A stretch of DNA of 40,506 nucleotides from Paracoccus gahaiensis (GCF_005048225.1 NZ_SUNI01000025.1:1-40506), one strand, 5' to 3'; shown: positions 8,905-18,252, counted from the first letter of the stretch. Notes: generated from the letters alone by a model not told the origin. Translations and numbers: made by a program.

Positions 8905-10157
8905 TGGGCAAGGCGGGACTTCCCGTCTCGCCCCTGGCGCCGGCGCGGTTTCCCGACCTGCCGGTGATTGCCGGGATCGACTTCGCCAGCGCTGCCGCCG
9001 GGGTGAAATACCAGGGCCGGACCGATGTGACGCTGATCCGCATCGCGCCGGGTGCATCGGTGGCGGGGGCCTTCACGCGGTCCTCGACTCGGGCGGCCTG
9101 CGTGCTGGACAATCAGGCCAAGCTGGCCGCCGGGGGCGACGCGCCGCAGGGCGCGGCGATCGTCATCAATTCCGGCAATGCCAATGCCTTCACCGGCGCG
9201 CGGGGCCAGGAATCGGTCGATGCCGTGACCGGGGCCGTGGCCTCGGCGCTGGATCTGCCGCGGGGGCGGGTCTTCTCCTCCTCGACCGGCGTGATCGGAG
9301 AGCCGCTGCCCCATGACCGCATCGTGGCGGTCATCGGCGATCTGGTCGCGGGACTGGACGCGGGCGGCGTCGCAGGCGCCGCGCAGGCGATCATGACGAC
9401 GGACACCTTCCCGAAAGGTGCCTCGGCGGTCGTCGAGGCCGAAGGCGGGCAGGTGCGGATCGCGGGCATCGCCAAGGGATCGGGGATGATCGCGCCCGAC
9501 ATGGCGACGATGCTGGTCTATCTGTTCACCGATGCGCGGGTGCCTGCCGACCTGCTGCAGCAGGCGCTGTCATCGGGGCTGGACGCGACCTTCAACGCGA
9601 TCACGGTGGACAGCGACACCTCGACCTCGGACGCGCTGATCCTGGCGGCGACGGGGCAGGCAAAGGCCGCGCCGATCAACGATCTTCAGACCGAGACGGG
9701 CCGCGCCTTCGTGCAGGCGCTGCACGGCGTCATGCGCGATCTGGCCCATCAGGTCGTGCGCGACGGCGAGGGGGCCACGAAATTCGTCGAGGTCGCGGTG
9801 ACCGGCGCCGCATCCGAGGCCGATGCCCACAGGGTCGCGATGGCCATCGCCAATTCGCCGCTGGTCAAGACCGCCATCGCCGGACAGGACGCCAACTGGG
9901 GCCGCATCGTCGCGGCGGTCGGCAAGTCGGGCGCCGAGGCCGACCGCGACCGGCTGCGCATCAGCTTCGGCGACATGGTGCTGGCCGAGAACGGCTGGCG
10001 GGCGCCCGGCTATGACGAGGCCGCCGCCAGCGCCTACATGCGCAACCAGGACCTGCGGATCGGCGTCGATCTGGGGCTGGGTTCGGGGGCGCGGACCGTG
10101 TGGACCTGCGATCTGACGCATGGCTATATCGACATCAACGCGGATTACCGGTCTTGA
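8904..10157 (+). CDS. argJ: Bifunctional ornithine acetyltransferase / N-acetylglutamate synthase
   Basis: Recycles the acetyl group from N-acetylornithine to glutamate in the cyclic arginine pathway and may also use acetyl-CoA. The 417-aa precursor has the self-cleavage region KGSGMIAPDMATMLVYLF; cleavage is expected between Ala201 and Thr202, Thr becoming the nucleophile of the beta chain. The NSGNANAFTG segment and the C-terminal DLGLGSGARTVWTCDLTHGYI are typical. TTGGAGG precedes the ATG, which overlaps the upstream stop. Whether it is bifunctional or ornithine-only cannot be read from sequence. Together with argG at 35 kb it shows an arginine route in this organism. Confidence 0.95.
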   Translation: MGKAGLPVSPLAPARFPDLPVIAGIDFASAAAGVKYQGRTDVTLIRIAPGASVAGAFTRSSTRAACVLDNQAKLAAGGDAPQGAAIVINSGNANAFTGARGQESVDAVTGAVASALDLPRGRVFSSSTGVIGEPLPHDRIVAVIGDLVAGLDAGGVAGAAQAIMTTDTFPKGASAVVEAEGGQVRIAGIAKGSGMIAPDMATMLVYLFTDARVPADLLQQALSSGLDATFNAITVDSDTSTSDALILAATGQAKAAPINDLQTETGRAFVQALHGVMRDLAHQVVRDGEGATKFVEVAVTGAASEADAHRVAMAIANSPLVKTAIAGQDANWGRIVAAVGKSGAEADRDRLRISFGDMVLAENGWRAPGYDEAAASAYMRNQDLRIGVDLGLGSGARTVWTCDLTHGYIDINADYRS

Positions 10158-10552
10158 CCACCGTCCTTGTCGCGGCGGTCGCGCTGATCGACCCGGACGG
10201 GCGCGTGCTTCTGGCACAGCGCCCGCCGGGCAAGTCGATGGCGGGGCTGTGGGAGTTTCCGGGCGGCAAGGTCGAGCCCGGGGAGACCCCCGAGGCGGCG
10301 CTGATCCGCGAGCTGGACGAGGAGCTGGGCATCCAGACCTGGGACAGCTGTCTGGCGCCCCTGACCTTCGCCAGCCATGCCTACGAATCGTTTCACCTGC
10401 TGATGCCGGTCTTTGCCTGCCGCAAGTGGCGCGGGATTGTGCAACCGCGCGAGGGGCAGCACCTGGCCTGGGTCCGGGCCAATGATTTGCGCAATTACCC
10501 TATGCCCCCGGCTGACATACCACTGATACCTGCGCTGCAAATGTGGCTTTAA
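10154..10552 (+). CDS. mutT: 8-oxo-dGTP diphosphatase MutT (Nudix)
   Basis: Hydrolyses oxidised guanine nucleotides so they are not incorporated into DNA. The 132-aa protein has a perfect Nudix box (GKVEPGETPEAALIRE then LDEELGI) and the MutT-like opening VAAVALIDPDGRVLLAQRPPGK with GLWEFPGG. No ATG fits; TTG at 10154 overlaps the argJ stop (TTGA) and leaves the usual N terminus, so I chose it. A longer version from ATG 10100 would lie inside argJ and add 18 unrelated residues. It is the last gene of the isomerase-argJ-mutT run. Confidence 0.88.
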   Translation: MTTVLVAAVALIDPDGRVLLAQRPPGKSMAGLWEFPGGKVEPGETPEAALIRELDEELGIQTWDSCLAPLTFASHAYESFHLLMPVFACRKWRGIVQPREGQHLAWVRANDLRNYPMPPADIPLIPALQMWL

Positions 10553-10575
10553 AAGCACAAAACTTACCGTTCTGG

Positions 10576-10604
10576 TTGTCAACCTGCCTAAAAAAGTCTT
10601 AGAT
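10576..10604 (+). promoter_or_regulatory. Promoter-like sequence before the 42-aa gene
   Basis: TTGTCA (10576-10581), a 17-nt spacer and TTAGAT (10599-10604) lie in a locally AT-rich stretch. The predicted start point near 10611 falls in the dyad described next. Confidence 0.5.
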
Positions 10605-10607
10605 GAG

Positions 10608-10636
10608 GAAAGAGTGCATTCTTTGTTAACTCTTTC
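10608..10636 (+). promoter_or_regulatory. Dyad in the 5' leader of the 42-aa gene
   Basis: Perfect 8-base arms GAAAGAGT (10608-10615) and ACTCTTTC (10629-10636) enclose 13 nt. Placed at the expected transcription start, this could be a repressor operator or a 5' leader hairpin. A short direct repeat GTCTTAGA also flanks it (from 10596 and 10649). Confidence 0.4.
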
Positions 10637-10674
10637 ATGACTAACTTGTCTTAGAGCACTGAGGAGGGCTTGAC

Positions 10675-10803
10675 ATGATTCGCACAATTTCGATCGGAAG
10701 CTACATCTCGATCCAGGGTCTTTTCGAAGGATCCTCGACCAACGGCAACATCTTCGTCCGCGTCGGCGACCGCACCTTCGAGGGCAAGCCGGTCAGCGCC
10801 TGA
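10675..10803 (+). CDS. Conserved-looking 42-aa small protein, function unknown
   Basis: A short open frame (MIRTISIGSYISIQG at the N terminus, ending GKPVSA) with an excellent ribosome site, GAGGAGGG, directly upstream. The predicted protein has beta-strand-like alternation, one FVRVGDRTFEGKPV segment, no Cys and no membrane helix. It has its own promoter-like sequence, leader dyad and downstream hairpin, so it looks like a single-gene unit. I recall similar small proteins of unknown function in Rhodobacteraceae but cannot confirm this here. Alternative: a leader peptide; however, the next gene downstream runs on the opposite strand, which argues against that. Confidence 0.65.
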   Translation: MIRTISIGSYISIQGLFEGSSTNGNIFVRVGDRTFEGKPVSA

Positions 10804-10847
10804 CAGGACCCGGCGCGGGGGGAGAGCTGCGCCGGTTCTCAGGGACG

Positions 10848-10884
10848 GAAAGAGGGGGGCGGTCCAGGAGGGCCGCCCCCTTTC
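10848..10884 (+). terminator. Terminator-like hairpin after the 42-aa gene
   Basis: The left arm from GAAAG and the right arm ending CCCCCTTTC pair with a two-base bulge and one mismatch around an AGGA loop. Only a short T-run follows. It lies 45 nt past the stop of the small gene. Confidence 0.55.
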
Positions 10885-11051
10885 GCATGGGCGCATCTGC
10901 GATCCGGCTCCGCTGTCACAGGCCGGTCGCCCCGGCGCCGCAGCCCCGGAGCAGGCGCCGCTTGACAAATAAGGCGTGCAGGCCGCCCAACGGCAGCCGG
11001 TGTTGGAGGGTTCCCGAGGGGCCTGGCAGCGGCTCGGTCCTCTCCCATGCA

Positions 11052-11077
11052 AAAGGGCGGCCCGAGGGCCGCCCTTT
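11052..11077 (-). terminator. Intrinsic terminator of the rimP-infB operon
   Basis: Twelve-base complementary arms (AAAGGGCGGCCC and its complement) form a tight hairpin; on the minus strand TTTT follows. It begins 20 nt past the infB stop, and the symmetry means it could also stop plus-strand transcripts. Confidence 0.8.
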
Positions 11078-11097
11078 CGTCATCACGGGCTGTCGCC

Positions 11098-13653
11098 TTA
11101 TAGCGAGCGTTCGACCTCTTCGCGCTCGAAGATCTCGATGACGTCGCCGGGGCGGATGTCGTCGTAGTTCTCGAAGGCCATGCCGCATTCCTGGCCGGAC
11201 TGCACGTCCTTGACCTCATCCTTGAAGCGCTTGAGCGTCTTCAGCGTGCCCTCGTGGATCACCACGTTGTCGCGCAGCAGGCGCACGCCGGCCGAGCGGC
11301 GGGCGACGCCTTCGGTGACCAGACAGCCGGCGACATTGCCGACGCCCGTGACGCGGAAGACTTCCTTGATCGTCGCGTAACCGATGAAGTTCTCGCGGAT
11401 CTCGTTGGACAGCATGCCCGAGGCGGCCGCCTTGATGTCGTCCAGCAGGTTGTAGATGATCGAGTAGTAGCGGATCTCGACCCCCTTCTGGTTGGCGGCA
11501 TTGCGGGCGGGGGCGTTGGCCCGGACGTTGAAGCCGATGACCGGCGCGCCGGAGGCCTCGGCCAGACCCACATCGGATTCGGTGATCGCACCGACGCCGT
11601 AATGCAGGACGCGGACGCGCACCTCGTCGTTGCCGACCTTCTCCAGCGCCTGCACGATGGCCTCGGCCGAACCCTGCACGTCGGCCTTGAGGACGACGGC
11701 CAGTTCCGACACGCTGACATCGGCCTTCGCCTTGGCCATCATCTGTTCCAGGGTCGTCGCGGCACCGGCGGCGGCGCGCTTGTCCTTGGTCTGCTGGGCG
11801 CGGAACTCGGCGATCTCGCGGGCTTGCGCCTCTGTCTCGACCACGTTCAGCACGTCGCCGGCCTCGGGGGTGCCGTTCAGGCCCAGAACCTCGACCGGGA
11901 CGGACGGGCCGGCCTCTTCGACGCGGTTGCCCTGGTCGTTGATCAGGGCGCGGACCTTGCCCCATTGCTCGCCCACGACGAAGATGTCGCCGCGGCGCAG
12001 GGTGCCGTGCTGCACGAGGACGGTCGCGACGGGGCCGCGGCCCACATCCAGCTGCGCCTCGATCACCGCGCCCTGAGCGGCGCGGTTCGGGTTGGCTTTC
12101 AGTTCCAGATACTCGGCCTGAAGCGCGATGGCCTCCAGCAGTTCGTCCAGACCCTGGCCCGTCTTGGCCGAGACCTCGACGTCCTGCACGTCGCCTGACA
12201 TGGCCTCGACGACCACCTCGTGCTGCAAGAGCGAGGTCCGGACCTTCTGCGCATCGGCGGCGGGGCGGTCGATCTTGTTGATCGCCACGATCATCGGGAC
12301 ATTGGCGGCCTTGGCGTGGTTGATCGCCTCGATCGTCTGCGGCATGACCGCGTCATCGGCGGCCACGACCAGCACGACGATGTCGGTCACGTTCGCGCCG
12401 CGGGCCCGCATCGAGGTGAAGGCCGCGTGGCCCGGCGTGTCCAGGAAGGACAGCACCGCGCCCGAATCGGTCGTCACCTGATAGGCGCCGATATGCTGGG
12501 TGATCCCGCCGGCCTCGCCCGAGACGACATTGGCCTTGCGGATCGCATCCAGAAGCGAGGTCTTGCCGTGGTCGACATGGCCCATGATCGTGATGATCGG
12601 CGGGCGGGTGACCAGATCCTCGTCCTTGTCACCGACCGAATCGATGACCTGTTCCACGTCGCGGTCGCTGACGCGGATGAACTTGTGGCCGAACTCCTCG
12701 ATCACCAGCTCGGCCGTGTCGGCGTCGATGGGCTGGTTGGCGGTGACCATCATGCCCATCTTCATCAGCGACTTGACCACGTCGGCGGCGCGTTCCGCCA
12801 TCCGGTTGGCCAGTTCCTGCACCACGATGGTTTCCGGCAGGCGGACCTCGCGGAACTGCTTCTCGGGACGCGGGGATTGCCCCATCGCCTTCTGGCGGGT
12901 CCGTTCCTGCTTGCGCTTCATTGCGGCCATGCTGCGCGGACGCCCGGCTTCGCCGTTCAGCGCCTGGTTCAGCGACAGCTTGCCGCCGCGACGGGCATCG
13001 TCGGTCTTGACCTTGGCGGCCTTGTCGCGATCGGGACGGTCGCCCGCCCGGTCGGTCTTGCGGGCCACGCCGGTGGTGACGCCCTTGGTCTCGGCGCGCG
13101 AGGCGGCAGCCTCGATGCTGGCCTGATCGGGGGCGTCGGGCTTGGTGGCGCCGGCGGAAGGCTTGGGACGTTCCTGGCGCGGCTCGGCCTTGCGGCGGGC
13201 CTCGTCGGCGGCATCCTGGACGGCCAGGGCTTCGGCCAGCGCCTTGGCCTTCTGGGCCTCTTCGCGCTCGCGCTCTTCCTTGGCCTTGGCCTCGATATCG
13301 GCCCGGCGGCGCTCGCGCTCTTCCTCGCGGGCCTTCTCGTCGGCCAGGCGCTGCGCGGCATCATCCGCCTCGCGCGCCTTGGCGGCGGCGAGGGCCTTGA
13401 GGCGGCGCTCCATCTCGGCATCCGAGATGCCGGCGGGGCGCTTGGAGCTGTCGCCGGCCATGCGGGCGGTAAGCGGGTTTTTCTCTTTCTCGGCAGTCGT
13501 CATCGGCGTGGCTGCCTTGGGCACCACGACGCGCTTGCGCTTGGTCTCCACGACGACGCTTTTGGTGCGGCCATGGCTGAAGCTTTGCTTGACCTGGCCC
13601 GAACGGCCAGCGCCGCCGAGACCCAGGGGGGATTTTCCGTCTTTGTCGCTCAT
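11098..13653 (-). CDS. infB: Translation initiation factor IF-2
   Basis: GTPase that brings fMet-tRNA to the 30S subunit and promotes subunit joining. The 851-aa product has an IF2 N-terminal segment ([19 protein letters not shown]), a long charged Ala/Glu/Arg-rich coiled region to about residue 165, an IF2_N domain near 275-330, the G domain with GHVDHGKTS at 358-366, DTPGHAAF and NKID, then beta-barrel and C-terminal tRNA-binding domains. The start at 13653 ([11 protein letters not shown]) matches relatives; an ATG at 13665 overlaps the upstream stop as ATGA and is the alternative. It is the last gene of the operon; rbfA does not follow, unlike in many proteobacteria. Confidence 0.96.
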   Translation of the reverse strand: MSDKDGKSPLGLGGAGRSGQVKQSFSHGRTKSVVVETKRKRVVVPKAATPMTTAEKEKNPLTARMAGDSSKRPAGISDAEMERRLKALAAAKAREADDAAQRLADEKAREEERERRRADIEAKAKEEREREEAQKAKALAEALAVQDAADEARRKAEPRQERPKPSAGATKPDAPDQASIEAAASRAETKGVTTGVARKTDRAGDRPDRDKAAKVKTDDARRGGKLSLNQALNGEAGRPRSMAAMKRKQERTRQKAMGQSPRPEKQFREVRLPETIVVQELANRMAERAADVVKSLMKMGMMVTANQPIDADTAELVIEEFGHKFIRVSDRDVEQVIDSVGDKDEDLVTRPPIITIMGHVDHGKTSLLDAIRKANVVSGEAGGITQHIGAYQVTTDSGAVLSFLDTPGHAAFTSMRARGANVTDIVVLVVAADDAVMPQTIEAINHAKAANVPMIVAINKIDRPAADAQKVRTSLLQHEVVVEAMSGDVQDVEVSAKTGQGLDELLEAIALQAEYLELKANPNRAAQGAVIEAQLDVGRGPVATVLVQHGTLRRGDIFVVGEQWGKVRALINDQGNRVEEAGPSVPVEVLGLNGTPEAGDVLNVVETEAQAREIAEFRAQQTKDKRAAAGAATTLEQMMAKAKADVSVSELAVVLKADVQGSAEAIVQALEKVGNDEVRVRVLHYGVGAITESDVGLAEASGAPVIGFNVRANAPARNAANQKGVEIRYYSIIYNLLDDIKAAASGMLSNEIRENFIGYATIKEVFRVTGVGNVAGCLVTEGVARRSAGVRLLRDNVVIHEGTLKTLKRFKDEVKDVQSGQECGMAFENYDDIRPGDVIEIFEREEVERSL

Positions 13654-13661
13654 CTGCGTCT

Positions 13662-14285
13662 TCATTCCTTCCCGACGGCCGTATTGCCATCGTCATGCCC
13701 GCGCAGACCCGTCAGTCTGCCGGCTTCCAAGATTACCTTGTCCGTCAGGCCACCCTTCGCAAGCGCGCCGTGTATGACATGATCACGCCCAAAGGACAAA
13801 CCCAATTCTGAGGCGGTCAGGCAGCCGAACCAGCGTCCGCCGGTGGGCGTCCACAGCTTGCCCTTGCCCCGTTCCGACCCGTCGCTGGCCTGAAGCAGCA
13901 CCTTCGCGCGCCCCTCGGCCAGCCAGCCCTTGACCTTTTCGAACCCGGCTACCGCGCGGCCCGCCTTGCGGGTCAGCGAGACCAGGTCGATCAGCCGGCG
14001 GGCCACGCCCGCCTCGACCAGATCGGGCAGGTTCGGATCCGCCTGCACGGGCATCTTGGCCGCGCGCGAGAACAGGTTCTTGCCCACCGCCTTCTGCAGG
14101 GCCGCCTTGTCAGCGGCGACCCAGATGCCGCGGCCGGGCAGCTTTTCGGCCAGATCGGGCACGACCTGCCCGTCCGGGCCGATCACGAAGCGGATCAGCC
14201 CGCGCTTGGGTTGCACCTCGCCGGTGGCGATGCACCGGCGTTCCGGGTCATCGTCCCGGTCCTTGTCACGTCCGCCTCGGCTCAA
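13662..14285 (-). CDS. YlxR-type RNA-binding protein fused to an L7Ae-like domain
   Basis: A 207-aa protein between nusA and infB. Residues about 15-90 form a YlxR/DUF448 domain ([24 protein letters not shown], then LPGRGIWV); residues about 100-145 ([25 protein letters not shown]) resemble the L7Ae/YlxQ fold that is a separate gene in Firmicutes. It probably binds RNA or ribosomes; its exact role is not established. The start is TTG at 14285, supported by GGAG eight bases upstream, and there is no early ATG. The stop overlaps the first possible ATG of infB. Members of this fusion type are common in alphaproteobacteria. Confidence 0.85.
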   Translation of the reverse strand: MSRGGRDKDRDDDPERRCIATGEVQPKRGLIRFVIGPDGQVVPDLAEKLPGRGIWVAADKAALQKAVGKNLFSRAAKMPVQADPNLPDLVEAGVARRLIDLVSLTRKAGRAVAGFEKVKGWLAEGRAKVLLQASDGSERGKGKLWTPTGGRWFGCLTASELGLSFGRDHVIHGALAKGGLTDKVILEAGRLTGLRGHDDGNTAVGKE

Positions 14286-14309
14286 GCTGTGCTCCGTTCC
14301 GGGGCCCGA

Positions 14310-15947
14310 TCAGGCCCCGGCCTCTGGGTTGGGGGTGTCGTCATCGTCTTCGGTCTCGTCCGAGTCGGCCTCGGCTTCGCCCTCAAGTTCGGTCGGATCG
14401 ACCCAGCCCAGAAGCACGCGCGCGGTCATGACCATGGTCTGCGCCTCCTCGAGGCTGACCTCGAAGCTTTCCAGAAGGCCCTCGTCCTTGACGCGGGCGC
14501 CGTTCACCGTGGTCCAGCCGCCGGCCAGTTCCCAATCCGCGCAGGTCGCGAAATCTTCCAGCGTCTTAATGCCGTCCTTGGCCAGCGCCTCCAGCATCTG
14601 GGGAGTGAGGCCCTCGAATTCAACCAGGCTGTCCTCGACGCCAAGCGCGCGGGCGGCGTCCAGGGCGGCCTTGTTCTTGGCCTCCAGCACGTCGCGGGCC
14701 CGGGCCTGCAGCTCGGCGGCGGTGTCGCCGTCGACGCCGTCGATGGTCAGGAGTTCGTCCTGATCGACATAGGCCACCTCTTCGAGATTGGTGAAGCCCT
14801 CGGCCACCAGCAGCTGGGCGAAGAACTCGTCCAGATCCAGCGCCTCCATGAAGAGCGCGGTGCGGCTGTTGAACTCGGCCTGACGACGCTTGGATTCCTC
14901 CTCATCCGTCAGGATGTCGATGTCCAGACCGGTCAGCTGGCTGGCCAGACGCACGTTCTGGCCGCGACGGCCGATGGCCAGGCTCAGCTGTTCGTCGGGA
15001 ACCACGACCTCGATCTTGTTGGCTTCCTCGTCGAAGACGACCTTGCTGACCTCGGCGGGCTGCAGGGCGTTCACGAGGAACGTCGCCTGATCCTCGTTCC
15101 ATGGGATGATGTCGATCTTCTCGCCCTGCAATTCGCCGACGACGGCCTGCACGCGGCTGCCGCGCATGCCGACGCAGGCACCGACCGGGTCGATCGAGCT
15201 GTCATAGCTGATGACCGCGATCTTGGCGCGCGAGCCGGGGTCGCGGGCGACCGCCTTGATCTCGATCACGCCGTCATAGATCTCGGGGACTTCCATCTTG
15301 AACAGCTCGGCCATGAACTGCGGATCGGTGCGCGACAGGAATATCTGCGGACCGCGGGCCTCGCGGCGCACATCCTTGATGAAGGCGCGGATGCGGTCGT
15401 TCGGGCGATAGCTTTCGCGGCCGATCTTCTCGTTGCGGCGCAGGATCGCCTCGCCCCGGCCCACATCGACGATGATGTTGCCGTATTCCTCGCGCTTGAC
15501 GACGCCGTTGATGATGGTGCCGGCGCGGTCCTTGAATTCCTCGTACTGGCGATCGCGCTCGGCCTCGCGGACGCGCTGCAGGATCACCTGCTTGGCGGAT
15601 TGCGCGGCGATGCGGCCCAGTTCGACAGGAGGCACGATGTCGATGATCTCATCGCCGATCTTGGGATCGTCCAGATAGGGACGCGCCTGCTCGACCGTGA
15701 CCTGCGCCTGATAGTTCTCGACCTCGTCATCGGCCATCACGGTGCGGACGCGGGTGAAGCTGGCATTGCCGGTCTTGCGGTCGATCTTGACGCGGATGTC
15801 CATCTCGGCCCCGTAGCGCGACTTGGCGGCACGGGCGAGGCTGTCCTCCATCGCCTCGATGACCAGCTCGGGCTCGATCATCTTCTCGCGGGCGACGGCT
15901 TCGGCCGTCTGCAACAGTTCAAGCTGGTTGGCAGAGGTGATCGCCAT
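14310..15947 (-). CDS. nusA: Transcription termination/antitermination factor NusA
   Basis: RNA polymerase-associated factor acting in pausing, termination and antitermination. The 545-aa product has the N-terminal polymerase-binding domain, an S1 domain ([22 protein letters not shown]), two KH domains ([19 protein letters not shown] and [16 protein letters not shown]), C-terminal helix-hairpin-like repeats and a very acidic tail. The start at 15947 follows AAGGAG, and the preceding in-frame GTG is less likely. The ATG lies a few bases past the rimP stop. Since NusA acts at terminators, the attenuator before rimP may give feedback on this operon (inference). Confidence 0.96.
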   Translation of the reverse strand: MAITSANQLELLQTAEAVAREKMIEPELVIEAMEDSLARAAKSRYGAEMDIRVKIDRKTGNASFTRVRTVMADDEVENYQAQVTVEQARPYLDDPKIGDEIIDIVPPVELGRIAAQSAKQVILQRVREAERDRQYEEFKDRAGTIINGVVKREEYGNIIVDVGRGEAILRRNEKIGRESYRPNDRIRAFIKDVRREARGPQIFLSRTDPQFMAELFKMEVPEIYDGVIEIKAVARDPGSRAKIAVISYDSSIDPVGACVGMRGSRVQAVVGELQGEKIDIIPWNEDQATFLVNALQPAEVSKVVFDEEANKIEVVVPDEQLSLAIGRRGQNVRLASQLTGLDIDILTDEEESKRRQAEFNSRTALFMEALDLDEFFAQLLVAEGFTNLEEVAYVDQDELLTIDGVDGDTAAELQARARDVLEAKNKAALDAARALGVEDSLVEFEGLTPQMLEALAKDGIKTLEDFATCADWELAGGWTTVNGARVKDEGLLESFEVSLEEAQTMVMTARVLLGWVDPTELEGEAEADSDETEDDDDTPNPEAGA

Positions 15948-15950
15948 CAC

Positions 15951-16619
15951 TCACTCCTTCGGTTGGACGGCGTCGGGGCCATCGGTGTCGTCGGTTTCGA
16001 TCTCGTCGAAGGCGGTTTCGTCCAGGTTGTCGATCTGGACCCCGGCTTCCTTCTTCTGACGCAGCATTTCCTTGATCAGCTCGTCGGTCAGGACCAACTT
16101 CGCATCCGACAAGAGGTCGAAATGCAGCCCGATCGTGTGGGTCTGGCCCTGGTCCTCGATATTGATCAGCACCTCGTCACCCTCGACGCCGGCCAGGAGG
16201 CCCTTGAAGCGCTTGCGGCCGTCGATGGGCTGGTTGATGTCCAGCCGCGCCTCGTAGCCCTCGAAGGATTCGAAATCCTTCAGCCGGGTCAGGGGGCGGT
16301 CGATGCCGGGGCTGGAGACCTCGAGGTAATAGTTGTCGGTGATCGGATCCTCGACATCCAGCGTGGCGCTGACGGCGGTCGAGATCTGCGCGCAATCGTC
16401 CACGTTGATGCCGCCCTCGGGGCGGTCGGCCATGATCTGCAGCGTGGCGGTCTTGCCGCCCTGCAGGCGCACGCGCACCAGCTCATAGCCCAGATCCTCG
16501 ATCACCGGGGTGATGATCTCGGCCAGGCGCCGGTCGATGGCGGTCTTGGCGATCAGGTCGTTCGTCGCGGACAGGCCGGGCGCGGGCGAGCCGTCGGGCT
16601 GGGGCAGATCGTCGGACAT
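15951..16619 (-). CDS. rimP: Ribosome maturation factor RimP
   Basis: Needed for 30S subunit assembly. The 222-aa protein has the N-terminal alpha/beta domain ([20 protein letters not shown], then [15 protein letters not shown]) and the C-terminal Sm-like barrel ([10 protein letters not shown] onward), plus an acidic alphaproteobacterial tail. The start at 16619 is preferred because AAAGGA lies six bases upstream; an ATG six codons earlier (16637) overlaps the terminator T-run and lacks a site. First gene of the rimP-nusA-ylxR-infB operon, with a regulated leader directly upstream. Confidence 0.93.
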   Translation of the reverse strand: MSDDLPQPDGSPAPGLSATNDLIAKTAIDRRLAEIITPVIEDLGYELVRVRLQGGKTATLQIMADRPEGGINVDDCAQISTAVSATLDVEDPITDNYYLEVSSPGIDRPLTRLKDFESFEGYEARLDINQPIDGRKRFKGLLAGVEGDEVLINIEDQGQTHTIGLHFDLLSDAKLVLTDELIKEMLRQKKEAGVQIDNLDETAFDEIETDDTDGPDAVQPKE

Positions 16620-16708
16620 GAAGATCCTTTCGGACATGAAAAAGGGGCCGTCAGCGGGCCCCGTGCGGAAGTTCCGGTGGGCAGGGTTTGGACCCCTGCA
16701 CCGCTGTT
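16620..16708 (-). ncRNA. rimP leader (transcription attenuator)
   Basis: The untranslated leader of about 90 nt contains two stems. The first pairs GCAGGG (16681-16686) with CCCTGC (16694-16699), extended by CGGT/ACCG with a two-base bulge. The second pairs 16644-16649 with 16657-16662 (GGGGCC/GGCCCC, 7-nt loop) and is followed by TTTTT on the minus strand, an intrinsic terminator ending about 20 nt before the rimP start. No promoter fits between terminator and gene, so read-through must be controlled. A rimP leader has been proposed in alphaproteobacteria (Rfam family as I recall); this fits in position and form. Confidence 0.75.
16639..16662 (-). terminator. Attenuator terminator hairpin of the rimP leader
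   Basis: A six-base-pair GC stem with a seven-base loop is followed at once by five T (A at 16639-16643 on the plus strand). It stands between the operon promoter and the first gene. Confidence 0.8.
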
Positions 16709-16714
16709 GAGCGT

Positions 16715-16743
16715 CATATAGCCCCGCCCCCGGCGGATTGCAA
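16715..16743 (-). promoter_or_regulatory. Promoter of the rimP-nusA-ylxR-infB operon
   Basis: On the minus strand TTGCAA (16738-16743), a 17-nt GC-rich spacer and TATATG (16715-16720). The start point would be near 16708. It lies just past the tspO stop, so the operon is separately driven. Confidence 0.7.
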
Positions 16744-16752
16744 GCGCGCTTC

Positions 16753-17214
16753 TCAGGCGCCGGCGCCGGGGTTGTCGCGCCAGACGCGCCAGTTCAGCCC
16801 CGTCGCCACCACCAGCCAGGCCAGATAGGGCAGAAGCAGCATCCCCGACCGCCAGTCCAGCTGCCAGACGGCGACCGTCAGGCTGGCCACCGTCACCAGA
16901 AGCGTGGAAATGATCACCATGCCAAGGGCCATCATCCGCGCGCCGAAGAAGACCGGCGTCCACAGCGTGTTCAGCGCGATCTGCGCCGCCCACAACGCCA
17001 GCGCCGGCCCGGCCCCCGGCAGCAGCGCCACGCGCGCGGCGGCGACGGCCGAGAGCAAGTAGATCACCGTCCAAGCCACGGGAAAGGCCCATTTCGGCGG
17101 GGTGAAGCCGGGCTTCTTCAGCCCGTCATACCAGCTGCCGGGCTTGAAGATCACGCCGGTCGAGGCCGCCGCCACGCTGGCCAGCAGGAAGATCAGGAAC
17201 AGGTTCAGGCTCAT
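16753..17214 (-). CDS. tspO: TspO/MBR family membrane protein
   Basis: Small integral membrane protein of 153 aa with five hydrophobic helices. It shows the family signatures [21 protein letters not shown] and [12 protein letters not shown]. In Rhodobacter, TspO binds tetrapyrroles and affects pigment-gene expression; in this organism a porphyrin- or stress-related role is likely but not shown. The ATG overlaps the stop of the upstream proline iminopeptidase gene as ATGA, so both are co-translated. Ferrochelatase lies about 4 kb away but not in the same unit. Confidence 0.9.
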   Translation of the reverse strand: MSLNLFLIFLLASVAAASTGVIFKPGSWYDGLKKPGFTPPKWAFPVAWTVIYLLSAVAAARVALLPGAGPALALWAAQIALNTLWTPVFFGARMMALGMVIISTLLVTVASLTVAVWQLDWRSGMLLLPYLAWLVVATGLNWRVWRDNPGAGA

Positions 17215-18203
17215 CGCGGGGTCTTTCGGCTGCGGTCCTGGTCGCGGACCCCGTCCATGACGGCGGCCAGTTCGGCGGTGATGCGGGGTTCGGACAGCGC
17301 GTGCCCCGAGGCCGGGATCAGCCGCAGGTCGCAGCCCGGCCAGCCCTCGGCCAGCGCATGCGCACCGATGGGCGGGCAGACCATGTCATAGCGACCCTGC
17401 ACGATGATGGCGGGCAGATGCGCGATCCGGGCGCGGTCGCGCAGAAGCTGCCCCTCGTCCAGAAAGCAGCGGTGGCTGAAATAATGATTCTCGAGCCGAG
17501 CGAAGGCGCGGGCGTAATCCGAGGGCGCGTGGCTGGTGGCCTGCGACTGCAGCCCGGCCAACGCGTTCTCCCACATGAGCCAGGGCTGGGCGAAGCGCGC
17601 CTGCCGCCCCGGATCGCTGTCGAACAGCCGCAGGTGATAGGCGCCGATCATGTCGTGGCGCTCGGCCTCGGGGATCGGCTCCTGGAACCGCGCCCAGAGG
17701 TCGGGGAAGAAGCGCGCCGCGCCGCCGCCATAGAACCAGTCCAGTTCGGATTGCGTGCCCAGGAAGACCCCACGCAGGATCAGCCCGCTGACATGGCCGG
17801 GATGGGTCTCGGCATAGGCCAGGGCCAGCGTCGCCCCCCAGCTGCCGCCGAACAGCAGCCAGCGGTCGATGCCAAGCCGGTCCCGGATCAGCGCGATGTC
17901 GGCGATCAGGTGCTGCGTGGTGTTGGCCTCGACGCTGGCGGTGGGGCGCGAGCGGCCGCAGCCGCGCTGGTCGAACAGCACCACGCGGAAATGGGCGGGG
18001 TCGAAGAAGCGCCGCATGAAGGGGCTGCAGCCGCCGCCCGGGCCGCCATGCAGCACCAGTACGGGGCGTCCCTCGGGGTTGCCGCATTCCTCGACATAGA
18101 TCGTGTGCCCGTCGCCGACCTCGATCATGTGTCGGGCAAAGGGCTCGACCGCCGGGTGAAGGCGGCCATGTGACGCGGAGATTTGTCCTGCCAATCGGTC
18201 CAT
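17211..18203 (-). CDS. pip: Proline iminopeptidase (alpha/beta hydrolase)
   Basis: Removes N-terminal proline from peptides. The 330-aa product has the oxyanion segment VLHGGPGGGCSPFMRRFFDP, FDQRGCGRS, the nucleophile elbow GGSWGATLALAYAETHP, the acid in GRYDMVCPP and the His in ASGHALSEP, all in the order of serine peptidase family S33. The start at 18203 leaves about 30 residues before VGDGHTIYVEECG, as in relatives; longer versions would run into the divergent promoter region. The ribosome site is weak. Its stop overlaps tspO. The gene diverges from ubiG across about 50 nt. Confidence 0.92.
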   Translation of the reverse strand: MDRLAGQISASHGRLHPAVEPFARHMIEVGDGHTIYVEECGNPEGRPVLVLHGGPGGGCSPFMRRFFDPAHFRVVLFDQRGCGRSRPTASVEANTTQHLIADIALIRDRLGIDRWLLFGGSWGATLALAYAETHPGHVSGLILRGVFLGTQSELDWFYGGGAARFFPDLWARFQEPIPEAERHDMIGAYHLRLFDSDPGRQARFAQPWLMWENALAGLQSQATSHAPSDYARAFARLENHYFSHRCFLDEGQLLRDRARIAHLPAIIVQGRYDMVCPPIGAHALAEGWPGCDLRLIPASGHALSEPRITAELAAVMDGVRDQDRSRKTPR

Positions 18204-18252
18204 CCTGACACTATAAGACCTCTCGTCGCCGCCCGCCAGAAGGACCTCAGCC

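Larger units (their letters stand above)
10804..11097. other. Intergenic stretch between the small gene and infB
   Basis: Contains a CCGGCGC/GCGCCGG stem (10810-10835), the terminator-like hairpin at 10848-10884, a perfect TTGACA at 10962-10967 without a good -10, an imperfect stem near 11005-11048 and the infB terminator at 11052-11077. No protein-coding gene is supported. Confidence 0.5.

Noticed and set aside
16671..16710. tRNA-like look of the stem upstream of rimP
   Set aside because: Only one stem forms; its placement between promoter and terminator fits a leader RNA, not a tRNA.
14211..16721. A long open frame opposite nusA and rimP
   Set aside because: His/Asp/Leu/Gly-rich shadow of two well-supported genes, with no start signal or family features.
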